NCBI GenBank assembly: GCA_963748385.1 | Contig: CAVVIQ010000010.1 | Coordinates: forward strand, 62,001-126,000 | Direction: 5' to 3' | From: Rhodoblastus sp963748385 | GTDB taxonomy: Bacteria; Pseudomonadota; Alphaproteobacteria; Rhizobiales; Beijerinckiaceae | Length of the DNA stretch: 64,000 bases | Shown here: positions 36,234-45,644 of the stretch, piece by piece | How positions within the stretch are numbered: position 1 is the first letter of the stretch | How the letters are laid out: the number at the start of each line of letters is the position of its first letter | Translations under genes and position numbers: made by a program | Notes under the pieces: generated by a model | Seen by the model: only the letters and a program-made list of their open reading frames with translations | Told to the model about the DNA's origin: nothing | Databases searched by the model: none

Positions 36234-37475
36234 TCAGGCAAAAAGACGGGCGGCGCGCTCCAGCGCCGCGACAAGGGCGTCCACTTCCGCGCGCGTGTTA
36301 TAGAGCGCGAAGCTGGCCCGGCAAGTCGAAGTCGCGCCGAAACGCGCCAACAGCGGCTGGGCGCAATGGGTGCCGGCGCGCACCGCGACGCCGGAGCGGT
36401 CGATCACGGTGGCGACGTCATGGGAATGCGCGCCCTTCATCTCGAAGGAGAACAAGGCCCCCTTGCCCGGCGCGTCGCCGATCAGCCGCAGAGAGGGCAA
36501 TTCGCTCAGGCGCTTCGCCGCATAGGCGGCAAGGTCGGCCTCATGGGCATGGATCGCCGGGCGGCCGATGCTTTCCATGTAGTCGAGCGCGGCGCCCAGG
36601 CCCGCCGCCTGGACGATCGGCGGCGTGCCGGCCTCGAACCTTTGCGGCGGGACGCCATAGGTGACATGGTCGATCGTCACCGTCTCGATCATCTCGCCGC
36701 CGCCGGCGAAGGGCGGCAGCTTTTCCAGCCATTCCTTCTTGCCGTATAGCGCGCCGATCCCGGTCGGGCCATAGAGCTTGTGGCCGGTGACGACATAGAA
36801 ATCGACATCGAGATCGCGCACGTCGACGTCGCAGTGGACCGCCCCCTGCGAGCCGTCGATCAGCACCGGAATCCCGCGCTCATGGGCGAGGCGGACGATG
36901 TCCTTCACCGGCGTCACCGTGCCCAGAACATTGGACATATGGGTGATCGCGACGATCTTCGTCTTTTCGGTCAGCGCCTCGGCGAATTTTTGCAGCGAGA
37001 ACGAGCCGTCGTCCTCGACATCGACCCATTTGATCCTCGCGCCCTTGCGCTCGCGCAAAAAGTGCCAGGGCACGATATTGGAATGATGCTCCATGATCGA
37101 AAGCACGATCTCGTCTCCCTCGCCGATATGGGCGAGGCCGAAGGACGAGGCGACGAGATTCAGCGCTTCGGTGGCGCCGCGGGTGAAAATGATCTCGTCC
37201 GCCGAGCCGGCGTTGAGAAAGGCGCGCATTTTCTCGCGCGCGCCCTCATAGGCGTCGGTCGCGGCGTTGGCGAGGAAATGCAGGCCGCGATGGACATTGG
37301 AATATTCGTGGCTATAGGCGCGAACCATGCGCTCGATCACCGCCCGCGGCTTCTGCGCCGAGGCCGCATTGTCGAGATAGACCAGCGTCTTGCCATAGGG
37401 CTTCTCGCTGAGAATCGGGAAATCGGCGCGGATTTTCGCGATGTCGAGGGCTGAGATCTTCACCGGCTGATTCAT
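36234..37475 (-). CDS. sufS: Cysteine desulfurase SufS
   Basis: A 413-residue group II cysteine desulfurase. PLP binds the Lys in VVTGHKLYGPTG, and the persulfide-forming Cys lies in TSTCRASFALYNT near the C-terminus (the RxSFxxYNT type of group II). It supplies sulfur to SufBCD. Its ATG overlaps the sufD stop by 4 bases. It is the second cysteine desulfurase of this operon. Confidence 0.95.
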   Translation of the reverse strand: MNQPVKISALDIAKIRADFPILSEKPYGKTLVYLDNAASAQKPRAVIERMVRAYSHEYSNVHRGLHFLANAATDAYEGAREKMRAFLNAGSADEIIFTRGATEALNLVASSFGLAHIGEGDEIVLSIMEHHSNIVPWHFLRERKGARIKWVDVEDDGSFSLQKFAEALTEKTKIVAITHMSNVLGTVTPVKDIVRLAHERGIPVLIDGSQGAVHCDVDVRDLDVDFYVVTGHKLYGPTGIGALYGKKEWLEKLPPFAGGGEMIETVTIDHVTYGVPPQRFEAGTPPIVQAAGLGAALDYMESIGRPAIHAHEADLAAYAAKRLSELPSLRLIGDAPGKGALFSFEMKGAHSHDVATVIDRSGVAVRAGTHCAQPLLARFGATSTCRASFALYNTRAEVDALVAALERAARLFA

Positions 37476-38767
37476 GAAAAAGCCCCCCCGGCAAGCAGTC
37501 GCTTGAGGTCAAGCTTGAGCAGGTCGCGCAATTCCTCGTCGTCGACGATGTCGAAGGCTTCCGCCGCGAAGGCCTCGACCAACAGGCCCTGGGCCTGCGC
37601 GCGCGGAATGCCGCGCGATTCCATGTAGAAAAGCTGGTTTTCGTCGAGCCGCGCGCAGGCCGCGCCATGGCCGCAGGCGACGTCGTCGGCGAAAATCTCC
37701 AGCTCCGGCTTGGACGACATGGCGGCCTCGTCCGAGAGCAACAGGCCGCGGCACAACATCTTGCCGTCGGTCTTCTGGGCGTGCGGCGGGACCACGATCT
37801 TGCCCTGGAACACGCCGTTCGCCTGATCCGCCAGCACATATTTGAAAGTCTCGCGGCTGACGCAGGACGGCGCGTCGTGGGTCAGCGTCAGCGTCGTGTC
37901 GACATGCTCGCGCCCGCGCAGAAGAACGCCGCCGGAGAGATGGGCCTCGGCCTTTTCCCCGGCGCAGGAGACGAAAAGCTGGCGGCGCAGGAAAGGCGCG
38001 CCGGCGACAAAAGCGGTCGCGCGCAGCCGTGCGTCCTGTTCCAGCCGCGCGACGACAGTCTGCACCTCGACCGCCGCGCCGCCGGCAGGGGCGCCGCCAG
38101 CAGAATCAAAATTGCGGCAGGCGTAGTCCAGTTCGGCGCCGCGCCCGAGCGACAGGAAAATCGCGCTGTTGGAAAAGCCCTCGCCGCTTTCGCCGCGCGT
38201 CTCCAGAAAAGTGGCGCGCGAATTTTCGCCGACAATCACCATGGCCCGGCCGAAACGGCCCTGCGCGCCCGTCCCGCCGTCGAGCGCGACCAGTTCGAAC
38301 ATGGCGTCGACGCGGCCGCCGGGCGCGATTTCCAGCACAAAGCCGCCCTCGGCATAGGCGCCGTTGAGGTCGAGCAACGAGTCGCCGGCGCCCTGAACCA
38401 GGCGCTTCAGCCGCAGATCGTCCTCCAGCAGGGGGCGCAGCCGGACGCCGGGCACCAGGGACAATTCATCCGACAATTCGCGGCTGAAAAAACCGTCCAC
38501 GGTCACGATCCGCAAGCGGTCGACCGGCCCCAGCTTTTCTTTCGCATGCGCCAGCGCCGCGGCGTCCGGCTTTTTCGCGCGCGGCGGCGCCGCGCGCAAT
38601 TTGGCGCGCAGGTCGGTGTAATGCCAAGCCTCGACGCGCCGCGACGGCAGGCCGACACCGGCGAAGCGGTCGAAGGCCGCCTTGCGCTCGCGCTCCGTCC
38701 TTCCCGCGGTAAAACGAGCGAGCAGGTCCTGTTCGGCCTGGGTCGGATTTTGCAGGATCGCGTCCAT
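37472..38767 (-). CDS. sufD: Fe-S cluster scaffold subunit SufD
   Basis: A 431-residue member of the SufB/SufD family, with a helical N-terminus (PSRRVEAWHYTDLR) and a right-handed beta-helix core; the C-terminal part holds GHGAACARLDENQLFYMESRG, which carries the conserved His and the acidic residue. It forms the SufBC2D complex. The ATG shares one base with the sufC stop (TGATG). A longer frame upstream overlaps sufC and is not used. Confidence 0.95.
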   Translation of the reverse strand: MDAILQNPTQAEQDLLARFTAGRTERERKAAFDRFAGVGLPSRRVEAWHYTDLRAKLRAAPPRAKKPDAAALAHAKEKLGPVDRLRIVTVDGFFSRELSDELSLVPGVRLRPLLEDDLRLKRLVQGAGDSLLDLNGAYAEGGFVLEIAPGGRVDAMFELVALDGGTGAQGRFGRAMVIVGENSRATFLETRGESGEGFSNSAIFLSLGRGAELDYACRNFDSAGGAPAGGAAVEVQTVVARLEQDARLRATAFVAGAPFLRRQLFVSCAGEKAEAHLSGGVLLRGREHVDTTLTLTHDAPSCVSRETFKYVLADQANGVFQGKIVVPPHAQKTDGKMLCRGLLLSDEAAMSSKPELEIFADDVACGHGAACARLDENQLFYMESRGIPRAQAQGLLVEAFAAEAFDIVDDEELRDLLKLDLKRLLAGGAFS

Positions 38768-39516
38768 CACGCGGCCTCTTCGGCATAATCGGCATAGCCG
38801 CTCTTTTCGAGTTCGACCGCCAGTTCCGGCCCGCCGCTGCGCACGATCCTGCCCCTGTTCATCACATGCACCGTGTCGGGCGCGATATAGTCGAGCAGGC
38901 GCTGGTAATGGGTGATGACCAGCAGGCCGCGCTCCCCGGAGCGCAGCGAATTGACGCCCTCGGCGCAAACCCGCAGAGCGTCGATGTCGAGGCCTGAATC
39001 CATCTCGTCGAGAATGCCGAATTTGGGCTCCAGCAGCGCCATCTGAAGGATTTCCATGCGCTTCTTCTCTCCGCCGGAAAAGCCGAAATTCACCGGGCGC
39101 TTGAGCATGTCCTGCGAGATGTTCAGCTTTTTCGCCGCCTCGCGCACGCGTCGCATGAAATCCGGCGTCGCTAGTTCCTCCTCGCCGCGCGCCTTGCGTT
39201 GGGCGTTCATCGCCGCCTTGAGGAAGGTCATGGTGGTGACGCCGGGAATTTCCAGCGGATATTGGAAGACCAGGAACAGGCCGAGCGCGGCGCGCTCGGC
39301 GGCGGATTTTTCCAGGAGATCGACGCCGTCGAGCCGGATCGAGCCTTCGGTGACTTCATATTCCGGCCGGCCGGCGACGACATAGGACAAGGTCGATTTG
39401 CCGGAGCCGTTGGGCCCCATGATCGCGGCGACCTCGCCGTCCGCGACTTTGAGGGTGAAGCCGTCGATGATTTTCTTGCCGGCGACGGAGACATGGAGAT
39501 TTTCGATTTCGAGCAT
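38767..39516 (-). CDS. sufC: Fe-S assembly ATPase SufC
   Basis: A 249-residue ABC ATPase. The Walker A motif GPNGSGKS is at 34-41, the signature is FSGGEKKRMEI, and Walker B is FGILDEMDSGLD. It drives conformational change in SufBC2D. It lies 42 bases after sufB and directly before sufD. Confidence 0.96.
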   Translation of the reverse strand: MLEIENLHVSVAGKKIIDGFTLKVADGEVAAIMGPNGSGKSTLSYVVAGRPEYEVTEGSIRLDGVDLLEKSAAERAALGLFLVFQYPLEIPGVTTMTFLKAAMNAQRKARGEEELATPDFMRRVREAAKKLNISQDMLKRPVNFGFSGGEKKRMEILQMALLEPKFGILDEMDSGLDIDALRVCAEGVNSLRSGERGLLVITHYQRLLDYIAPDTVHVMNRGRIVRSGGPELAVELEKSGYADYAEEAA

Positions 39517-39558
39517 GACCGAACCTTGAAAAGAGTGAAACGCGAGAGCGGCGGGCGA

Positions 39559-41040
39559 TCAGCCGACGCTGCCCTCAAGCGAAATGGCGATGAGTTTCTG
39601 CGCCTCGACGGCGAATTCCATCGGCAGTTGCTGGAGCACGTCGCGCACGAAACCGTTGACGATCAGCGCGGTCGCCTCTTCCGCCGAAAGCCCGCGCTGC
39701 ATGCAGTAGAACAGCTGGTCGTCGGAGATTTTCGAGGTGGTCGCCTCGTGCTCGAAAAGGGCCGAGGAATTCTTGGCCTCGATATAGGGCACGGTATGGG
39801 CGCCGCAGGCGTTGCCGATCAGCAGCGAGTCGCAATTGGTGAAATTGCGCGCGTTGACCGCCTTGCGGTGGGCCGAGATCTGTCCGCGATAGGTGTTCTG
39901 CGAATGGCCGGCGGAAATGCCCTTGGAGATCACCCGGCTCGACGTATTGGCGCCGAGATGCAGCATCTTGGTGCCGGAATCGACCTGCTGATAGCCGTTG
40001 GAAATAGCGATCGAGTAAAACTCTCCGCGCGAAGCTTCGCCGCGCAAAATGCAGGATGGGTATTTCCAGGTGATGGCCGATCCGGTCTCGACCTGGGTCC
40101 AGGAGATTTTCGAGCGGTCGCCACGGCAGTCGCCGCGCTTGGTGACGAAGTTGTAGATGCCGCCCTTGCCCTGGCTGTCGCCGGGATACCAGTTCTGCAC
40201 CGTCGAATATTTGATTTCGGCGTCGTCGAGCGCGATGAGTTCGACCACCGCCGCGTGAAGCTGGTTCTCGTCGCGCTGCGGCGCGGTGCAGCCTTCGAGA
40301 TAGGAGACGTAGGAACCCCTGTCGGCGATGATCAGCGTGCGCTCGAACTGGCCGGTGTTGCGCTCGTTGATGCGGAAATAGGTCGAAAGCTCCATCGGGC
40401 AACGCACGCCCGGTGGAATATAGACGAAGGAGCCGTCGGAATAGACCGCCGAATTGAGGGTGGCGAAGTAATTGTCGGTCACCGGCACGACCGAGCCGAG
40501 ATATTTCTTCACCAGTTCGGGGTGGCTGTGCACGGCTTCCGAGATCGGGCAGAAGATCACGCCGGCCTTGGCCAGCTCCGCCTTGAAGGTCGTGGCGACC
40601 GAGACCGAGTCGAACACCGCGTCGACCGCGACCCTGCGGACGTTCGGGTCCGCCTGCACCCCGGCCAGGATTTCCTGCTCGCGCAAAGGAATGCCGAGCT
40701 TTTCATAGGTGCGCAGAAGTTCGGGATCGACCTCGTCGAGCGACTTCGGCCCTTCGGCGGTTTTCGGCGCCGAGTAATAATAGAGATCCTGATAGTCGAT
40801 CGGCGGATAATGGACCCGCGCCCATTTCGGCTCCGTCATGGTCCGCCAGCGGCGGAAGGCGTCGAGCCGCCATTGGGTCAGCCATTCGGGCTCGTTCTTC
40901 TTGGCGGAAATGAACCGGACGATGTCCTCGTTCAGGCCCTTGGGCGCCTTGTCCGATTCGATATCGGTGGTGAATCCGTATTTATATGCGTCAACGTCAA
41001 GCGTTTTGACCTTGTCGACAGTCTCCTGGACAGCCGCCAT
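39559..41040 (-). CDS. sufB: Fe-S cluster scaffold subunit SufB
   Basis: A 493-residue SufB. The N-terminal KYGFTTDIESDKAPKGL and the CPMELSTYFRIN region are typical, as are the later VQNWYPGD and NTYRGQI segments; the latter belong to the core that, with SufD, holds the nascent cluster. It lies 26 bases after the NifS-like gene in the same operon. Confidence 0.96.
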   Translation of the reverse strand: MAAVQETVDKVKTLDVDAYKYGFTTDIESDKAPKGLNEDIVRFISAKKNEPEWLTQWRLDAFRRWRTMTEPKWARVHYPPIDYQDLYYYSAPKTAEGPKSLDEVDPELLRTYEKLGIPLREQEILAGVQADPNVRRVAVDAVFDSVSVATTFKAELAKAGVIFCPISEAVHSHPELVKKYLGSVVPVTDNYFATLNSAVYSDGSFVYIPPGVRCPMELSTYFRINERNTGQFERTLIIADRGSYVSYLEGCTAPQRDENQLHAAVVELIALDDAEIKYSTVQNWYPGDSQGKGGIYNFVTKRGDCRGDRSKISWTQVETGSAITWKYPSCILRGEASRGEFYSIAISNGYQQVDSGTKMLHLGANTSSRVISKGISAGHSQNTYRGQISAHRKAVNARNFTNCDSLLIGNACGAHTVPYIEAKNSSALFEHEATTSKISDDQLFYCMQRGLSAEEATALIVNGFVRDVLQQLPMEFAVEAQKLIAISLEGSVG

Positions 41041-41066
41041 TTCGTTTCTCCCAGCCTAACGCGGGT

Positions 41067-42236
41067 TCAAGGCCCGCTGGTTGAGTTATGTGGCGATGCG
41101 GATCGGGTCCGGAGCCTTCTCCGCATTCGTTCATGCACTTTAGCGAATATTTCGAGAAAGCGCATCCCCTCTTCTTGTGTCGAGCCCCAGCCCAGGCTGA
41201 CCCGCAGGGCCGATCCCGCCAAGTCCGGCGCGACGCCCATGGCGGCCAGCACATGGGACGGGGCGACCTTGCCCGACGAGCAAGCCGAGCCGGACGACAA
41301 GGCCACGCCTTCGACGTCGAAAGCCGCGACCAGGGTCTCGGCGGCAAGCCCCGGCAAAGCGAAAGCGAAAGTATTGGCGAGGCGCGCCGCCTTATCAACG
41401 AATATGGCGGTTTCGGGCGCGATTTCCAGAACGCGTTCCTGCAAAAAGTCGCGCATTCGCCCGAGCCGCGGCGCTTCTGCCTCGCGCTGCGCCTCGGCTT
41501 CCTGGAGCGCGGCGGCGAATCCGGCGACCGCCGCGACATTCTCGGTGCCGCCGCGAAAGGACCGCTCCTGCCCGCCGCCGCGAATCAACGCTCTTTCCGG
41601 CATCAGGTCGCGCCGGAGATAAGCCAGCGCCCCCGCCCCCTTCGGCCCGCCAAGCTTGTGGCTCGAAAGAAAGAGAATGTCGGCCCCGGTCGCGGCGAAG
41701 GAGCAGGGAATGCGCGAAAAGGCCTGAACCGCGTCGCAGACCACGATCCCGCCCGAAGCATGGACGATTTCGGCGGCCTCGGCGACCGGCTGGACGGCGC
41801 CGGTTTCGTTGTTCGCCGCCTGAAGCGCCAGCACGGGCCGCGCTGCGGAATCTTCGGCCAGGCGGGCGCGCAAATCGTCAAGGTCCAGCCGGCCCTGCGC
41901 ATCGAGACCAACGGCCGTCACATCGGCGGCCGGGAAAGAATGTCCGCTCTGCACGCAGGCGTGTTCGCCCGCCCCGATGAGCAGGCGCTCGCCGGCGCGG
42001 GGCCGCAGGGCGGTCGCGGCGGCTTCGGTCGCGCCGGAGATGAAGATCACTTGATCCGTCCGCGTCCCCAAAGCTTTGGCGACGGTGACGCGGGCGCTTT
42101 CGATGAGGGAGCGCGCGGCGCGGCCTTCGGCATGGACGCTCGAAGCGTTTCCGGCGTCGAGCGCGCGGAAAACGGCCTCGCGCGCGGCGGGGCGCAAGGG
42201 CGCGGTGGCGTTATAATCGAAATAAATGCGGCGCAT
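41067..42236 (-). CDS. NifS/IscS-like cysteine desulfurase (group I), first gene of the suf operon
   Basis: A 389-residue PLP enzyme of the group I desulfurase clade. It opens RRIYFDYNATAPLRP; the PLP lysine is in LSSHKLGGPKG, and the sulfur-carrying Cys is in the long mobile loop LSSGSACSSGKVAPSH. This gene commonly leads the suf operon in Hyphomicrobiales. Only 10 bases separate its ATG from a perfect 22-bp palindrome that may control the whole operon. Confidence 0.92.
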   Translation of the reverse strand: MRRIYFDYNATAPLRPAAREAVFRALDAGNASSVHAEGRAARSLIESARVTVAKALGTRTDQVIFISGATEAAATALRPRAGERLLIGAGEHACVQSGHSFPAADVTAVGLDAQGRLDLDDLRARLAEDSAARPVLALQAANNETGAVQPVAEAAEIVHASGGIVVCDAVQAFSRIPCSFAATGADILFLSSHKLGGPKGAGALAYLRRDLMPERALIRGGGQERSFRGGTENVAAVAGFAAALQEAEAQREAEAPRLGRMRDFLQERVLEIAPETAIFVDKAARLANTFAFALPGLAAETLVAAFDVEGVALSSGSACSSGKVAPSHVLAAMGVAPDLAGSALRVSLGWGSTQEEGMRFLEIFAKVHERMRRRLRTRSASPHNSTSGP

Positions 42237-42244
42237 CGCAAATC

Positions 42245-42266
42245 GACCCGTCAGTCCTGACGGGTC
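42245..42266. promoter_or_regulatory. Perfect 22-bp palindrome upstream of the suf operon
   Basis: GACCCGTCAG-TC-CTGACGGGTC: ten-base arms with no mismatch, placed 9-30 bases before the first suf start codon. It could be an operator or a 5'-UTR hairpin that covers the ribosome-binding region. It does not match the AT-rich Irr or RirA boxes I know from this order. Confidence 0.6.
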
Positions 42267-42338
42267 TTATCCCGCGCCGAAACCGAGGTTTCAACCGGCT
42301 TTCGCGCCGGATCGCGAGCCACGCGCCTGCGATCGTGG

Positions 42339-42959
42339 TCAGGTCACCGGCTTGTCGGTGACGATGACCTTGGTGCCGAGATGGACGCGGCCGTAGAGAT
42401 CGATCGCGTCGATGTCGCGCATGCGGATGCAGCCCGAGGAGACATGCTGCCCGATCAGCTCCGGCTCATTGGTGCCGTGGATGCGGTACATCGTGTCCTT
42501 GGGGCCCTGGAACAGATACATGGCGCGCGCCCCGAGCGGATTGTCGGGGCCGCCGGGCAGGCCGCCGGCCTCCGCCGTCGGACGCAGGTGCGGCCAACGC
42601 TCCAGCATATCGGACGGCGGCATCCAATGCGGCCATTCGGCCATCTTGCCGATCGTGGCCTGGCCGGTCCAGCCGCTCGCCTCGTTGCCGGTGGCGACGC
42701 CATAGCGGATCGCCTTGTGGTTGGGCATCGAGTAGTAGAGATAGTTCTTGAATGTGTCGATGGTGATCGTGCCCGGCTGCTGGCCGGTCGGATCGTCGAC
42801 AATATAGCGGCGATAATCGCCCGGCGGCTGGCCGCTCGGCGCCAGCGACATGAATTCGCGGTCCTTCCCGCTCAAGTTCGGATCGGGCGTGGTCTGCATA
42901 TTGCAGCCGGCCAAAACCGCCGAAACCAGGCCTACTCCCGCAATCACACGCAGTTTCAT
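42339..42959 (-). CDS. L,D-transpeptidase (YkuD family) lipoprotein
   Basis: A 206-residue exported protein with a lipobox (SAVLAGC, Cys at about residue 19). The catalytic YkuD motif appears as HGTNEPELIGQ followed by SSGCIRMRDID, giving the catalytic His and Cys. It cross-links peptidoglycan stem peptides, or attaches proteins to them. The ATG at 42959 is preceded by GGGGCGA. It stands between two unrelated operons. Confidence 0.93.
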   Translation of the reverse strand: MKLRVIAGVGLVSAVLAGCNMQTTPDPNLSGKDREFMSLAPSGQPPGDYRRYIVDDPTGQQPGTITIDTFKNYLYYSMPNHKAIRYGVATGNEASGWTGQATIGKMAEWPHWMPPSDMLERWPHLRPTAEAGGLPGGPDNPLGARAMYLFQGPKDTMYRIHGTNEPELIGQHVSSGCIRMRDIDAIDLYGRVHLGTKVIVTDKPVT

Positions 42960-43321
42960 CAAATCGCCCCGAAATTGACCCCGCCGCCCGAGCGGCGAGC
43001 CTTCATCAAACAATTACCATATTCCGCGGAATCGTCACGCCTGTCGGCGCGCGCCAAGGCGCTTGCCGGGCAGATTAACAGAACTTGTGGCCCCCCGGCA
43101 ACAGTGTCGCCGCTCGGCGAAAGGCGCGGTCTGATCCTGGCGCAGGACTCCGGGCGCAGAAACTTTCGTCAGGAGGCGCAAACTTTGTTGGACAGGAGCG
43201 CGGATTGGCGCGATGTTCAGGACGAACGCGATCCCCGCGTCAGCCGCCCGCGGGTCGTCTCGCGGAGCTTCGCGATCGGTTCGCCGGAGGATATCAACTA
43301 GTTTCGGTTTGTGAGCCTGAA
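42960..43321. other. 362-bp divergent gap without a recognised gene
   Basis: It separates the L,D-transpeptidase and deacetylase genes and must hold both promoters. One reading frame ending at 43301 stays open through it but has no start with a ribosome-binding site and no family resemblance. I see no RNA gene or strong repeat. Confidence 0.5.
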
Positions 43322-44255
43322 TTGAACACTTTGCTGCTGACCCATCCCGCCAGCCTCACCCACGACAACGGCCTCTGCCATCCCGAGCGGGCGGATCGCA
43401 TCCTGGTCATCGAGCGCATGTTGGAGACCGAGAAATTCACGACCCTGATCCGCGCGCAGGCCGAGAACGGCACGCGGGAGCAGGCGCTGCGGGTCCATCC
43501 CGAATCCGTACATCCTGGCGCTGGAGCAGGCTTCGCCGCGCGACGGCCTATCCCGGCTGGACAGCGACACCATCATGAGTCCCGGCACGCTGGCCGCCGC
43601 CTTCCGCGCGATCGGCGGCGCCTGCCAGGCCGTGGACGAAGTGATGCGCCGCGACGTGGCCAACGCCTTCGTCGCCATGAGGCCGCCCGGCCATCACGCC
43701 GAGCGCGCGACGCCGATGGGCTTCTGCTTCTTCAACAACGCCGCCGTCGCCGCCCGCCAAGCGCTCGCCGTCCATGGCGCGAGCCGGGTCGCGATCATGG
43801 ATTTCGACGTCCATCACGGCAACGGCACCCAGGACATTTTCTGGTCCGATCCCAATGTGATGTATCTTTCGACCCATGAAATGCCGCTCTATCCCGGCAC
43901 GGGTTCGGTCGCCGAGCGCGGCGAATACAACAACATCGTCAATGCGCCGCTCTGCGCCGGCGACGCCGGCCCCCAGTTCCGCGAGGCGATGGAAGTGGCG
44001 ATCCTGCCGCGGATCGAGCAGTTCCGCCCCGACCTCCTGATCCTTTCCGCCGGTTTCGACGCCCATCGCCGCGACCCGCTCGCCAATATCAATCTGGTCG
44101 AAGCGGATTTCGCCTGGGCCACCGCGAAATTGATGGATGTCGCGGAGCGTTGCTGCGGCGGGCGCCTCGTGTCGGTGCTCGAAGGCGGCTACGATCTCGA
44201 CGGGCTGTCGCGATCGGTCGCCGTCCATGTTCTCACCCTGATGGGCGCCGTCTGA
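43322..44255 (+). pseudogene. Histone deacetylase family protein (class II/acetoin-utilisation type), frameshifted
   Basis: A zinc hydrolase removing acetyl groups from proteins or polyamines. The first part, from a TTG start (MNTLLLTHPASLTHDNGLCH), runs to VHPES. It then continues in another frame as YILALEQASP, and on through RPPGHHAERATPMGFCFFNN and DFDVHHGNGTQDIFW, which hold the catalytic histidines and zinc ligands, to DLLILSAGFDAH. Deleting the G at about 43508 gives a normal 310-residue protein. Everything after the break is intact, so this may be a sequencing artefact or a recent loss. Confidence 0.85.
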
Positions 44256-44264
44256 ATCTTTGGC

Positions 44265-45218
44265 TCAGAAACCCGACAGCCGCGCGGTTTCGTCTTCCGC
44301 CGCGCCCAGTTCGACCTCGACGATTTCCGGCGGCCGCAACAGGCGGACCGGCGCGACGGATTCGCCGAGCCCGCCGGAAATGATCATGTTCCGGCCGCCT
44401 TGCCGGACATGGCCGTAGACATATTTCGGGCCGAATCTCAGATCGCCGACGACCGGGCCCAGCAAAGGCAGATTGACCTGCCCGCCATGGGTGTGGCCGC
44501 ACAGGGTCAGGGCGACGCGGTCCGGCACGGCGGTGAAGATGAACGGCTCGTGCGCCAGAAGGATCACCGGGGCGTCATCGCTCACTTTGGCGAGGGCCCC
44601 GTCAAGATCGTCGCCGCCGAGCTTCCGCGCGTCGTAGTCGATCTGCGCCATGGCGTCGATCAGCTGGTCGGCAAGGCCGACGATCCAGAATTTCCGGCCG
44701 TCCTTGACCAGCGCGACCGCGTCGTTTTCGAGCACGACGATCCCCGCCTGACGCAAGGCCCGGCGGATCGCGACCGTGCCGTCGGAGGGCGCGGTCAGCA
44801 CGGGACCGTGCCACCAGTCGTGATTGCCGAGCACCGAATAGCAGCCGAGCGGGGCGCGCAGGACCGACAAGGCCTCGCCGATCTGCTCGGGCCCGACCGC
44901 TCTTGTCACGAAAAAATGGCCGGCGTTATAGTCGCCAAGCAGCAGGACCGCGTCAGGATTGAGCGCGTTGGCGGCCTCGGCGATGCGGCGGACGCGCGCC
45001 GCGCTCATATAGGGCTCGCCGGCGTGGATGTCGGAAATGACTGCGAAACGCAGACGCAGGCCCGCCGGCCAGCCCGCCGGGGTCAAGCGGTAGCGTGTGA
45101 CGCGAAGGATGAAATTGGGCTCGACGCCGATGGCGTAAACGGCTGTCGCCGCGCCGATCAGGGGAAGCGCCACGCCTCCGGAGAGGCCGCCGGCGAGAAA
45201 ACGGCGACGATCGATCAT
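44265..45218 (-). CDS. Exported metallophosphoesterase
   Basis: A 317-residue calcineurin-like phosphoesterase. The N-terminus MIDRRRFLAGGLSGG looks like a Tat signal with paired arginines. Metal-binding motifs are SDIHAG (62-67), GDYN (95-98), GNHDWW (131-136) and, near the end, GHTHGGQ. It resembles YkuE/YaeI-type phosphodiesterases, some of which act on UDP-2,3-diacylglucosamine or related lipids, but the substrate is open. The ATG at 45218 fits the Tat start; the longer frame upstream is not used. Confidence 0.9.
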   Translation of the reverse strand: MIDRRRFLAGGLSGGVALPLIGAATAVYAIGVEPNFILRVTRYRLTPAGWPAGLRLRFAVISDIHAGEPYMSAARVRRIAEAANALNPDAVLLLGDYNAGHFFVTRAVGPEQIGEALSVLRAPLGCYSVLGNHDWWHGPVLTAPSDGTVAIRRALRQAGIVVLENDAVALVKDGRKFWIVGLADQLIDAMAQIDYDARKLGGDDLDGALAKVSDDAPVILLAHEPFIFTAVPDRVALTLCGHTHGGQVNLPLLGPVVGDLRFGPKYVYGHVRQGGRNMIISGGLGESVAPVRLLRPPEIVEVELGAAEDETARLSGF

Positions 45219-45312
45219 TCCCTGCGCCCTGTCGCGATCCGCCCCGCCCGATCCATGCCCTGCCGAGATAGGCGTCGGAAAACTGGATGGCAAGGCGGAA
45301 GGCGGCCAGCGC

Positions 45313-45504
45313 TCAGGCGGCGTCGCGGCGGATCCGGACCGGCTCGGGCGCGCGCTCGGCGTCAATTTCCTCGATTTGATCCGACGCGAACAGGGCCGCC
45401 TCGACCGCGGCGAGGGCGATTTCGCGATAAAGGCGCATTTGCAGGTCGCGTGCGTCCTCACGGCGCGGCTGCGACGGCGGAAGGATGATCTCTTGCTCGC
45501 TCAT
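45313..45504 (-). CDS. Small conserved hypothetical protein
   Basis: A 63-residue acidic protein, MSEQEIILPPSQPRREDARD, then a helical stretch LYREIALAAVEAALFASDQI. The codon use and amphipathic helix look like a real gene, and similar small proteins occur in this order, but I cannot assign a function. It sits alone between the phosphoesterase and amidase genes. The ribosome binding site is weak. Confidence 0.6.
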   Translation of the reverse strand: MSEQEIILPPSQPRREDARDLQMRLYREIALAAVEAALFASDQIEEIDAERAPEPVRIRRDAA

Positions 45505-45644
45505 GACAGGACTCTTTTTACGCCAACCAACCCGAACAATCGCGGCGCATGGTTCACCGCCGCTGAATTCCGAGCGTCAATTTGCGCCGGTAAGATAAAT
45601 TCCGGGTTAAGCCTGTCGGGAAAAGCGTGTCCTGATTTGAGGTT

